Assembly (NCBI RefSeq): GCF_017745675.1
Contig: NZ_JAFLJM010000005.1
Location: 124,001-188,000, forward strand
Length of the DNA: 64,000 bases
Reading direction: 5' to 3'
Origin: Alkalihalobacillus sp. BA299
GTDB lineage: Bacteria > Bacillota > Bacilli > Bacillales > Bacillaceae_F
The notes below the pieces were generated by a model that was given only the letters and a program-made list of their open reading frames with translations, did no database searches and was not told the DNA's origin. This document shows positions 57,467 through 64,000 of the stretch, one piece after another. The position numbers and the translations under genes are program-made. Numbering within the stretch: the stretch's first letter is position 1; each line of letters starts with the position of its first letter.

Positions 57467-57952
57467 ATGTCCGAACATAAAGGAATTTTGCTTGAAAGCG
57501 GTACGAATGAGTTAGAAGTAATTGCATTCTCTATTGACGAAGGTATATTTGGAATTAATGTATTAAAAGTTCGAGAAATTATTAATCCATTACCTATCGT
57601 AAAGGTGCCAAATAGTCATCAATATGTCGAGGGGATTATTAGGTTACGTGATGAAGTCATTACCGTAGTTGATTTAGCCAGAGTAATAGGTTTTCCCCCT
57701 TCACAAGACAGTGAAAGAGATAAATTTATCGTTGCAGAACTGAATCAGATGAAGGTTGCATTTCATGTTCACAGTGTGTCAAGAATTCACCGGATTTCTT
57801 GGGAACAAATTGAAAAACCTACGGAACTGTCAAAAGGATTAGAGGCGTCAACGATCGGAGTTGTAAAAATGGATGAACAAATGATCCTATTACTAGACTA
57901 CGAAAAAATTGTTGTGGATATTAATCCAAATTCAGGGATTAATGTCGGGTAA
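57467..57952 (+). pseudogene. cheV: CheV truncated to its CheW-like domain
   Basis: 161 aa of CheW-like coupling domain: VIAFSIDEGIFGINVLKVREI, PNSHQYVEGIIRLRDEVITVVDLA and NPNSGINVG. ATG 57467 follows AGGGGAGGA. In full CheV a receiver domain follows; here the frame stops right after GINVG. The end of a receiver domain lies immediately downstream in another frame (57958-58101). The product could still act as a CheW-like coupling protein between receptors and CheA, but it lacks the phosphorylated aspartate. Confidence 0.8.
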
Positions 57953-57957
57953 ATAAA

Positions 57958-58101
57958 GACGATCTTCGTTTAAATGTATTACCAGTAGTTATTTTCTCAT
58001 CATTAATTACTGGTGATTTATACCATAAAGGGGTAAGAGTCGGGGCAGATGCTCAAGTAAGTAAACCGGAAAATGTCGAGCTTGTTCATATTATTTATTA
58101 A
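57958..58101 (+). pseudogene. cheV: remnant of the CheV receiver domain
   Basis: 47 codons in a different frame from the preceding gene, reading DDLRLNVLPVVIFSSLITGD and then GADAQVSKPE. These are the fourth and fifth strands of a response-regulator receiver, with the conserved serine pair and the KP lysine. The first part of the receiver, including the acidic pocket and phospho-acceptor aspartate, is absent, which implies a deletion of roughly 240 bases. No start codon or Shine-Dalgarno is present. Confidence 0.8.
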
Positions 58102-58412
58102 ATTTTTAATTTAACAAATATAGAGGATGACTTATCTGTAATTGCGAGTCTTGCAATTATAGAAGCATCGAGTCTTGAATGGTGCCTGGCACCATTCTTT
58201 TTTTTTTTTTGATTGGATAGGAAAAGGCAATAGATTTTTAATCTGAGGCTTACTTTATTCATTTTTTTTAGGTGCGTAAAAAGCTAACATATATATATTA
58301 TTTGAAAATTTACAGTATTGCGATTTATAAATATTCATTCATATGCATTGAAAAGTTTACTAGATTTGCGTATTGTTAATAGTAGAAAGATAGATAGGAG
58401 GAGAGTATTTCC
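58102..58412. other. region between the cheV remnant and the YitT-like gene
   Basis: No gene seen. It contains the terminator at 58177-58211 and an AT-rich upstream region for the next gene; AGGAGGA lies at 58397-58404. Confidence 0.5.
58177..58211 (+). terminator. intrinsic terminator with GGTGCCTGGCACC core
   Basis: Perfect 9-bp stem GAATGGTGC/GCACCATTC (58177-58185 with 58189-58197) followed by about 14 T. Confidence 0.88.
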
Positions 58413-59057
58413 TTGATAGATTTAATAAAACGTTGGTTTATCATCATTGTTGGATTATTTATAACTTCTTTTGGGTTAAGAATTTTAGCTATACATCATT
58501 TTACATTTGGCGGCACAGCGGGTGTTGCGACAGTATTAGAATTTTTATCAGATTGGTCGTGGGGGACTTTATTTTTTCTTGTAAATTTGCCATTTTTTAT
58601 TATTTCCATTCAAAAGTTAGGAATGAGGTTTACAATCTCAAGTCTTATGTCGATTACAGCGATTTCGTTTATTAGTGAGTGGTTTCATATATTTCAAGTT
58701 ACTCCTTTCTCAGACTGGCTTGCGACAATTGTTGGTGGGTTATTTATTGGGATTGGGGTTACGCTTGTGTTAAATAATGGTTCTTCACTGGGAGGAATTC
58801 ACATTTTAGCTTTATATTTAGATCAAAAGTGTAAGATTAATCGTGGTATAACGATTTTTGCAAGTGACTTTTTAATTATCTTTTTAGCAGGAATGTTAGT
58901 TGGATGGTCGAATGCGATCCTTTCTGTTGGAGCTATTTGTATAGCGAGCTCAATTATAGGACGTTACAAAAAGAGTCCAATTAATGAGAGTAAAGTTCAA
59001 GAAGAAGAAGCTAAGTTTTCATCAATATCATCACAAACGCAAAAAGCAGAAGGTTGA
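58413..59057 (+). CDS. YitT family membrane protein, short form
   Basis: 214 aa with about five membrane helices. The family motifs HHFTFGGTAGVATVLEFL and NNGSSLGGIHILALYL are present, but it lacks the cytoplasmic DUF2179 domain found in the copy at 23332-24204. The start is TTG 58413 after AGGAGGAGAG. The function of the family is unknown. Confidence 0.87.
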   Translation: MIDLIKRWFIIIVGLFITSFGLRILAIHHFTFGGTAGVATVLEFLSDWSWGTLFFLVNLPFFIISIQKLGMRFTISSLMSITAISFISEWFHIFQVTPFSDWLATIVGGLFIGIGVTLVLNNGSSLGGIHILALYLDQKCKINRGITIFASDFLIIFLAGMLVGWSNAILSVGAICIASSIIGRYKKSPINESKVQEEEAKFSSISSQTQKAEG

Positions 59058-59082
59058 CCCACAGTCTCCTTCCGCTTTTTTT
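59041..59082 (+). terminator. intrinsic terminator overlapping the gene end
   Basis: AAAAAGCAGAAGG (59041-59053) pairs with CCTTCCGCTTTTT (59068-59080) with one mismatch, ending in T. The left arm encodes the last residues of the YitT protein. Confidence 0.8.
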
Positions 59083-59144
59083 CGAAATTTCAACCAGAAT
59101 TCTTCTTCCTTAAATTTCGCGGAAGGTTTTTAAGTAATGGGTAG

Positions 59145-60404
59145 TCACTTTAGTGTTCTTGCTCCAAGATAACGTGTATTCCAGTAGGAAATGTCCATAT
59201 TACTAATCGTTACACCTTTTGATGAGCTTGCATGTATAAATTGTCGGTTACCGAGATAGATACCAACATGGGACGGACCGGATTTATAGGTTGTAAAAAA
59301 CACAAGATCACCAGGCTGTAGGGTTGAGGTGGGTGAACTAGCTCCCCAGATCGATGTGGTTGTTCTAGGTATTGATTTGCCATGTTGTTTATAAACGTAT
59401 TGTAAAAAGCCACTACAATCGAAGCCGGATCGGGTCGTACCACCCCATTTGTAAGGTGTGCCGATGAGTGATTTGGCAGTGGAGATGATAGATGAATTGT
59501 TTTGAGCAGGGGAACTTTTTTCTTGTTGCTTTGATTTATTTTCAGAAGGTATAATAGCTTCTTCGTTAACTGTAGTTCGAGTTTCTCCAGTCGTTAATGA
59601 TCTTTCAACTTGTCTAGTAACGTTTTCTGATGGTATGACTGTTCGTTCCTGATGCACATTTTGCGCTGCTCTTTTTTGTAATCCTTTTAAATAGTCCTGA
59701 TAATTTTTCTTTTGTTTGTCGCTTGTAAGGTGGCCGATCGTTTCTGGACCTGCTACACCATCTACATGTAGATGATGAGCGCTCTGATAATGCATAATAG
59801 CAGCTTTTGTCTGTGGCCCGTAAATCCCATCAATATGATTATAATAACCTAAAATAGCGAGCTTTTCTTGAATCATTGTAACGGCTTTACCTTTATCATC
59901 GACCCTAATTGTAAGTTCAGTAGATAATTCACTCATTTTCGTTAATGTTTTGGTTGGCTCTGCCGAGAGAAGTAAGGTGGTGGTATCGTTCATATCTTCT
60001 GTGTAAAAAGTGGAGATGTTGTTCGAATGATTTAGACTTACCGTATTATAAACATCAGTATGTTCATGATATAGATGGTTTAATGTTTTCTTTCCTGCAA
60101 TACCATCTGCTTTTAAATCGTGTGCTCTTTGATAGTCTCTAACAGCCTGTTTTGTTAGTAGTCCGTACAAACCATCAACATGACCTTTGTAATACATAAA
60201 AGTGGATAAGAAAACTTGTAATTGTGTTATTGCTTCTCCTTCTTGACCAAAAAGTAGTGTAGGATGGACCTGGTTAACATTTTGTTTTACATTCACATTA
60301 GGTTCGATTGCTAGTTTTTCACTCATGCCTAAATTCATAACCGAACTTAAAATGACTGAAGATACAAGCACTGTTCCAGTAGACGGTTGAGATAAACCCA
60401 TCAT
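59145..60404 (-). CDS. secreted NlpC/P60 endopeptidase with two peptidoglycan-binding domains
   Basis: 419 aa. A signal-like hydrophobic N-terminus (residues about 5-25) precedes two PG_binding_1 domains, about 47-112 and 167-232. Each has a VDGLYGLLTKQAVRDYQ or IDGIYGPQTKAAIMHYQ motif. A Ser/Thr-rich linker leads to the NlpC/P60 domain (about 305-419) with the catalytic cysteine in FDCSGFLQYVY and histidine in SHVGIYLG. It would cleave D-glutamyl-diaminopimelate bonds in peptidoglycan. AGGAGG precedes the ATG. Confidence 0.92.
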   Translation of the reverse strand: MMGLSQPSTGTVLVSSVILSSVMNLGMSEKLAIEPNVNVKQNVNQVHPTLLFGQEGEAITQLQVFLSTFMYYKGHVDGLYGLLTKQAVRDYQRAHDLKADGIAGKKTLNHLYHEHTDVYNTVSLNHSNNISTFYTEDMNDTTTLLLSAEPTKTLTKMSELSTELTIRVDDKGKAVTMIQEKLAILGYYNHIDGIYGPQTKAAIMHYQSAHHLHVDGVAGPETIGHLTSDKQKKNYQDYLKGLQKRAAQNVHQERTVIPSENVTRQVERSLTTGETRTTVNEEAIIPSENKSKQQEKSSPAQNNSSIISTAKSLIGTPYKWGGTTRSGFDCSGFLQYVYKQHGKSIPRTTTSIWGASSPTSTLQPGDLVFFTTYKSGPSHVGIYLGNRQFIHASSSKGVTISNMDISYWNTRYLGARTLK

Positions 60405-60702
60405 TTTCCTCCTAAGTTATTTGGCATTATGAATTAGTTTATGAATGATCATTACGATTAGAACAAGGGAGGTTTGTCTTGGTACTTTATTACTATAATC
60501 AAAGGCTTTAGAAACCAAAATCAACCTAATATCAACATTGTACTTAAGCACAGCCGAATCTAAAAATTTGGGGCAAGCTTAATTTGAAAATATAGAAGTT
60601 AACATAGTAAAATGAAACTTCATACAACGACTAATAATGGTAAGAAAAAGTAACTGTGTTAGCCGAGTTAGATGATGTTCAATCAATGTGGAGGGAACCT
60701 AG
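60405..60702. other. divergent intergenic region
   Basis: Upstream region of both the NlpC/P60 gene (minus) and rnz (plus). No convincing promoter hexamers, repeat or small gene were found. Confidence 0.4.
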
Positions 60703-61629
60703 TTGGAATTTCATTTTTTAGGAACAGGAGCAGGTGTTCCATCAACGAAACGAAATGTAAGCTCGCTCGTTATTCGTTTTTTACAACGAAATGGGAACTT
60801 ATGGATGATTGATTGTGGTGAAGGGACGCAACAGCAAGTTTTACATTCATCCGTTAAGCTTAGTAAGCTTGAAAAAATATTTATTACTCATTTACATGGG
60901 GATCATATATTTGGCTTACCAGGTCTACTTGGAAGCAGATCTTTTCAAGGGGGTACAACACCTTTAAGTATCTATGGACCAAAAGGTATTCGATCTTTTA
61001 TTGAGCAAAGCCTAGCGATTTCAAAAACAACCTTGCTTTATCCAATCCAAATCCATGAGCTAGAAGATGGAATTATCTATGAGAATGAAGCCTTTACTGT
61101 TCGCTGCTCATTATTAGATCACGTCATGCCATCCTTTGGGTTTCGTATAGAAGAAAAGTCACAGAGCGGAGAACTATTAGTAGACAAATTAAAAGAAAAA
61201 GGAGTAACACCTGGTCCTATTTATAAAAAACTTAAAGCAAAAGAGAAAGTGCAGTTACCTTCTGGTGAGTGGATAGACGGTATTGATTTTGTTGGACCGG
61301 ATATTGAAGGAAGAATCGTTAGTATACTAGGCGATACTAAGCCGTGTGAAGCTGCCCTTCAGTTAGCACAATCTGCAAATGTACTTATTCATGAAGCAAC
61401 TTTTAGCAAAGAACATGAGGATATGGCTCATCAATATGGTCACTCTACAGCATATGATGCTGCAAAAGTAGCAAGGGATGCAAAAGTAAAGACATTAATT
61501 TTAAACCATATTAGCGCCAGATATGAAGGGAGATCCTATATTTTGGAGGAAGAAGCGAAGGACATATTTTTGAATACGTATGTAGCTTACGATTCCTATG
61601 TACATCATTTACGTCATAATAATCATTGA
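60703..61629 (+). CDS. rnz: ribonuclease Z
   Basis: Metallo-beta-lactamase-fold tRNA 3' endonuclease, 308 aa, matching the B. subtilis enzyme length. It has FLGTGAGVPSTKRN, the zinc motif THLHGDHIFG, LDHVMPSFGFR, LGDTKPCE and LNHISARY. The start is TTG 60703 after TGGAGGG. It trims tRNAs that lack an encoded CCA, after which Cca (27150) adds the end. Confidence 0.96.
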   Translation: MEFHFLGTGAGVPSTKRNVSSLVIRFLQRNGNLWMIDCGEGTQQQVLHSSVKLSKLEKIFITHLHGDHIFGLPGLLGSRSFQGGTTPLSIYGPKGIRSFIEQSLAISKTTLLYPIQIHELEDGIIYENEAFTVRCSLLDHVMPSFGFRIEEKSQSGELLVDKLKEKGVTPGPIYKKLKAKEKVQLPSGEWIDGIDFVGPDIEGRIVSILGDTKPCEAALQLAQSANVLIHEATFSKEHEDMAHQYGHSTAYDAAKVARDAKVKTLILNHISARYEGRSYILEEEAKDIFLNTYVAYDSYVHHLRHNNH

Positions 61630-61768
61630 TAACAAATGAGTATCACCCACTATTAAGAGCCCATTCTATAATAATAAGTGAAAATGTTATGCTGATAGGA
61701 ATAAAACAGGTAAAGAAAAGACAAATTAATACCATTCTATTTTGACTGTATTAGAGGAGGAGAATGGT

Positions 61769-62038
61769 GTGGCAATTCATCAACAAGTTGACTTTTTTTT
61801 ATTAAAAGCAAATGAAGTGATTGAACAGGCACAAGAACAATTAAATTTAGGTATGCAAGTTCAAGAAGGGGACGCAGCTGATTATTCAAATGCACAACAA
61901 CAATTAGAGGAGATCCACCAAGAAATTGAGGCATTATCAAGAAGTGCAACTGCTGAACAAAGAGATCAATTAGAGAGGGCGCAACAACGAATTCGCCAAA
62001 TGCAAAATCAAATGATATTACAACGATCTGATTATTAA
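61769..62038 (+). CDS. ytzC: DUF2524 family protein YtzC
   Basis: 89-aa highly charged, Gln/Glu-rich helical protein, probably a coiled coil. The start is GTG 61769 (VAIHQQVDFFLL), with GAGGAGGAG at 61752-61760; the nearby ATG 61764 is out of frame. Family and length match YtzC. Function unknown. Confidence 0.8.
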   Translation: MAIHQQVDFFLLKANEVIEQAQEQLNLGMQVQEGDAADYSNAQQQLEEIHQEIEALSRSATAEQRDQLERAQQRIRQMQNQMILQRSDY

Positions 62039-62039
62039 T

Positions 62040-62073
62040 AAGAAAGAGGCTGACATCATCAGCCTCTTTCTTT
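62040..62073. terminator. bidirectional terminator
   Basis: Perfect 14-bp stem AAGAAAGAGGCTGA/TCAGCCTCTTTCTT with a 5-base loop, between ytzC and the minus-strand YjcZ-like gene. Confidence 0.9.
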
Positions 62074-62127
62074 GTGAGAGTGAAAATAAGCTTACGGCCC
62101 GATTTCCAGGACCTATCGCTTTTCAAA

Positions 62128-62214
62128 TTACCAAGTGTATGAAGCACCAACGATAATTAACAAGATGAACAATACAACAATTAGAGTGAAACCACCGCTA
62201 TAAGTGTGTCCCAT
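62128..62214 (-). CDS. YjcZ-family small membrane peptide
   Basis: 28-aa peptide MGHTYSGG followed by a single hydrophobic helix FTLIVVLFILLIIVGASY and a final TW. GGAGGTG stands upstream of the ATG. It is the typical YjcZ/sporulation-associated membrane peptide pattern (GGFTLIVVLFILLII). Confidence 0.88.
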   Translation of the reverse strand: MGHTYSGGFTLIVVLFILLIIVGASYTW

Positions 62215-62454
62215 TCTAAGCACCTCCTTAAAAGAATTCACCTTACAGTTATAGGCTATGATTGAATGAAGCCTATTGTTTGGGCGATCCCCCAGAAATT
62301 TCTATTTTTTTGTAAACGGAGTTATAAAGAGTAAGACAATTAACTTATAGCTAGCACTAAATACTTGGTTACCATCAAAATCTTTGTTAATAAATTAGAG
62401 GAAACTCAATTAAAATATGGTATTGTATTAGTAATTATTGTTTAGGTGGTATGT

Positions 62455-62766
62455 ATGGTTGAAATTTCTAAAAAACAATTAATACAAATGTTAGGAAGCC
62501 AAGTAGGGGTATCATTTATTTACTTTTATTCACCTTTTTGCGGGACCTGTCAATTAGCGACAAAAATGTTGGAATTGATTTCGACTGAAATACGCCCAAC
62601 ATTACATATTAATAAATGTAATATTAATGCAGTTCCTGATGTTGCCCAGTCATTAAAAATTAAAAGCGTTCCATTACTACTCATTTTTAAGAATGGCCAA
62701 ATTGCTGAAGAGATCTATGCCTTTCGCTCGATTGATTACTTAACTCATGTTCTTGAGCAATATTAA
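62455..62766 (+). CDS. thioredoxin-family protein
   Basis: 103 aa. The thioredoxin fold has the redox motif CGTC in SPFCGTCQLA (about 26-29) and the cis-proline segment KIKSVPLLLIFKNG. It resembles YusE/YtpP-type proteins of Bacillus, not the main thioredoxin, whose motif is WCGPC. ATG 62455 is favoured by AGGTGG at 62444-62449. brxA follows 94 bases later, which groups two thiol-redox genes. Confidence 0.85.
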   Translation: MVEISKKQLIQMLGSQVGVSFIYFYSPFCGTCQLATKMLELISTEIRPTLHINKCNINAVPDVAQSLKIKSVPLLLIFKNGQIAEEIYAFRSIDYLTHVLEQY

Positions 62767-62790
62767 TAGAGATCGTGTAACAGTAATCAT

Positions 62791-62820
62791 TTGATTTTAA
62801 TGTTTTCACTATAGTATGAT
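62791..62820 (+). promoter_or_regulatory. predicted promoter of brxA
   Basis: TTGATT (62791-62796), 18-bp spacer and TATGAT (62815-62820), 40 bases before the start. Confidence 0.5.
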
Positions 62821-62860
62821 GATTTTATATGTAAAGAAGGAATGGAAGGGGAAATTATAA

Positions 62861-63292
62861 ATGTCAATGTCTTATGAAGAATATATGCGCCAGGTCGTTC
62901 AACCGATGCGTGCAGAATTAACAAATGCAGGGTTTAATGAATTAACAACAGTTGAAGAAGTGGAAAACTTTATGGAGAGTGTTGAGGGAACGGCACTTGT
63001 TGTCATTAACTCTGTCTGTGGTTGTGCTGCTGGGTTAGCACGACCTGCTGCGGTTGTGTCCCAAAATAACGATAAAAAGCCAGACTATTTTGTTACTGTT
63101 TTTGCTGGGCAAGACCGTGAAGCAACTGCAAAAATGCGTGAATATATTACAGGTTATGAGCCGTCTTCACCATCAATGGCTCTATTTAAAGGCAAAGAAA
63201 TTGTTCATTTCATCCCGAGAGAGCAAATTGAGGATCAGTCTGTTGAAAGTATCGTTGCTAACTTAACAGCGGCGTTTAATACTCATTGCTAG
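62861..63292 (+). CDS. brxA: bacilliredoxin BrxA
   Basis: Removes bacillithiol from S-bacillithiolated proteins. The 143-aa protein has the C-G-C redox motif in SVCGCAAGLARPAA, a TVFAGQDREATAKMREY segment, SSPSMALFKGKE and a conserved final cysteine (AFNTHC). Closest to the YphP (BrxA) branch by remembered sequence. It fits with bshA at 26007 as evidence for bacillithiol use. Confidence 0.95.
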   Translation: MSMSYEEYMRQVVQPMRAELTNAGFNELTTVEEVENFMESVEGTALVVINSVCGCAAGLARPAAVVSQNNDKKPDYFVTVFAGQDREATAKMREYITGYEPSSPSMALFKGKEIVHFIPREQIEDQSVESIVANLTAAFNTHC

Positions 63293-63599
63293 CCAACAAG
63301 CTACAACCGTAATTCTTAATAAGGAACTAAAAATTACCGATATATTTGGGGATTGTGCTTCATTTATTGAAATAATGAATGGACTTTCAAAAGTATTGTA
63401 AGGCTGTGTTGATAGGGGCGCTATTAACACAGCCTCTATTTTTCTCCCGTTTAACTGGCGCTAATACTCTCACTTTAAGGCTTTACGGAAAGAAAAAGAC
63501 AAAGAGGGAGATAAGCACATGGTTAGAACAGTTTCTTTCAATATGGTAGCATAGGATTAAATGAAAATGGTCAATTAATAATTGAAAGGATGAAACATC
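63293..63599. other. region after brxA
   Basis: Contains the terminator at 63401-63443. An open stretch before it (about 63303-63401) reads NKELKITDIFGDCASFIEIM and then NGLSKVL. It has no start or Shine-Dalgarno and may be a gene remnant. A GAAAGGA at 63583-63589 serves the next gene. Confidence 0.4.
63401..63443 (+). terminator. intrinsic terminator of brxA
   Basis: 15-bp stem AGGCTGTGTTGATAG (63401-63415) with CTATTAACACAGCCT (63421-63435), one G-T pair, then a T-rich tail. Confidence 0.85.
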
Positions 63600-64000
63600 T
63601 TGTATATAAAAACGATTGAACCAACACCAAGTCCAAATACGATGAAATTAATTCTTTCTGAAACCTTAACATCAGGGAAACGTAATAACTATACAAAAGA
63701 AAATGCTACAGACGCACCAGAGTTTATTCAAAAGCTCTTTTCTATTGAAGGAATTAAAGGAGTTTACCATGTGGCAGATTTTATTGCATTGGAAAGAAAT
63801 GCAAAGTTTGACTGGAAAGAAATTCTTCCAAAAGTTCGTGAAGTCTTTGGTGAAACGGCTGAAACTGAAAGTAACCAACAAGTAATGAAAGGTGGTGAAC
63901 AATCCTTTGGTGAAGTTCGTGTTCAAGTGCAAATGTTTAAGCAAATACCTATGCAAGTGAAAGTAACCGATGGAGAACGAGAAATTAGAGTCGGTCTACC
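63600..64000 (+). CDS. Nfu N-terminal domain/HEAT repeat protein, CvfC (YpgR) type, 5' part
   Basis: Open to the right edge, 133 complete codons. The start is TTG 63600 with GAAAGGA upstream. The first 90 residues form the Nfu/NifU N-terminal domain (EPTPSPNTMKLILSE, SIEGIKGVYHVADFIALER). In Bacillus such a domain precedes HEAT repeats in YpgR, related to the staphylococcal virulence factor CvfC. In B. subtilis ypgR lies near yphP (brxA), which fits. The HEAT part is outside the window. Confidence 0.8.
   Translation, partial: MYIKTIEPTPSPNTMKLILSETLTSGKRNNYTKENATDAPEFIQKLFSIEGIKGVYHVADFIALERNAKFDWKEILPKVREVFGETAETESNQQVMKGGEQSFGEVRVQVQMFKQIPMQVKVTDGEREIRVGL

Overview
The window is a low-GC, gene-dense chromosomal segment from an endospore-forming Bacillaceae (Firmicutes). 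Supporting signs are Shine-Dalgarno sequences with many GTG/TTG starts, the Bacillus-type order ndk-cheR-aroC-aroB-aroH-trpEDCFBA-hisC-tyrA-aroA-ypiA-ypiB-ypiF-qcrABC-ypjA..., sporulation genes (sspM, racA, ypjB, a YjcZ-like peptide) and bacillithiol-related genes (bshA, brxA). It is not Bacillus subtilis itself: several genes are inserted, missing or relocated relative to that genome as I remember it. No rRNA, tRNA, CRISPR array, prophage, transposase or plasmid origin was seen.

Layout. 1-1391: end of ndk and cheR. 1808-14346: aromatic amino acid supra-operon (chorismate, tryptophan, then histidinol-phosphate aminotransferase, prephenate dehydrogenase and EPSP synthase). The trp part has its own promoter inside the end of aroH and a leader with two arrays of (T/G)AG triplets that look like TRAP binding sites, followed by an intrinsic terminator. 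14618-15790: a structured leader and an unidentified protein. 16005-20649: ypiA/ypiB/ypiF and the menaquinol:cytochrome c reductase operon qcrABC. 20814-24204: membrane and sporulation-related genes. 24430-29287: ypjD-dapB-mgsA-bshA-cca-birA, tightly packed. 29348-31794: panBCD with a long attenuator-like leader. 31873-40456: a TPR protein, dinG, a lipoprotein with a degenerate metallo-beta-lactamase fold, an MTA/SAH deaminase, ypmA, ypmB and aspB. 40714-44246: asnS, dnaD, nth, ypoC. 44412-51591: a double dynamin (dynA) convergent with recU-ponA. 51731-58101: yppC, sspM, racA, yppE, a sulfurtransferase, a TRIC-type channel protein, ilvA and a cheV gene with an internal deletion. 58413-64000: a YitT-family protein, a NlpC/P60 cell-wall hydrolase, rnz, ytzC, a YjcZ-like peptide, a thioredoxin-like protein, brxA and the start of a cvfC-like gene.

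The most unusual features are non-coding: (i) the bipartite TRAP-like trp leader; (ii) a family of about 100-185 bp structured intergenic repeats (four copies plus a relic) whose inner helix shows compensatory changes, one copy carrying a nested palindrome that separates recU from ponA; (iii) the leader RNAs before panB and before the unknown gene at 14870; (iv) a Shine-Dalgarno sequence buried in the terminator between panD and the next gene. Protein oddities are the cheV deletion, the pseudo-metallo-beta-lactamase lipoprotein, and a DinG that has both an N-terminal exonuclease and a complete Fe-S cysteine set. All assignments come from reading sequence and remembered family motifs; no database search was run.
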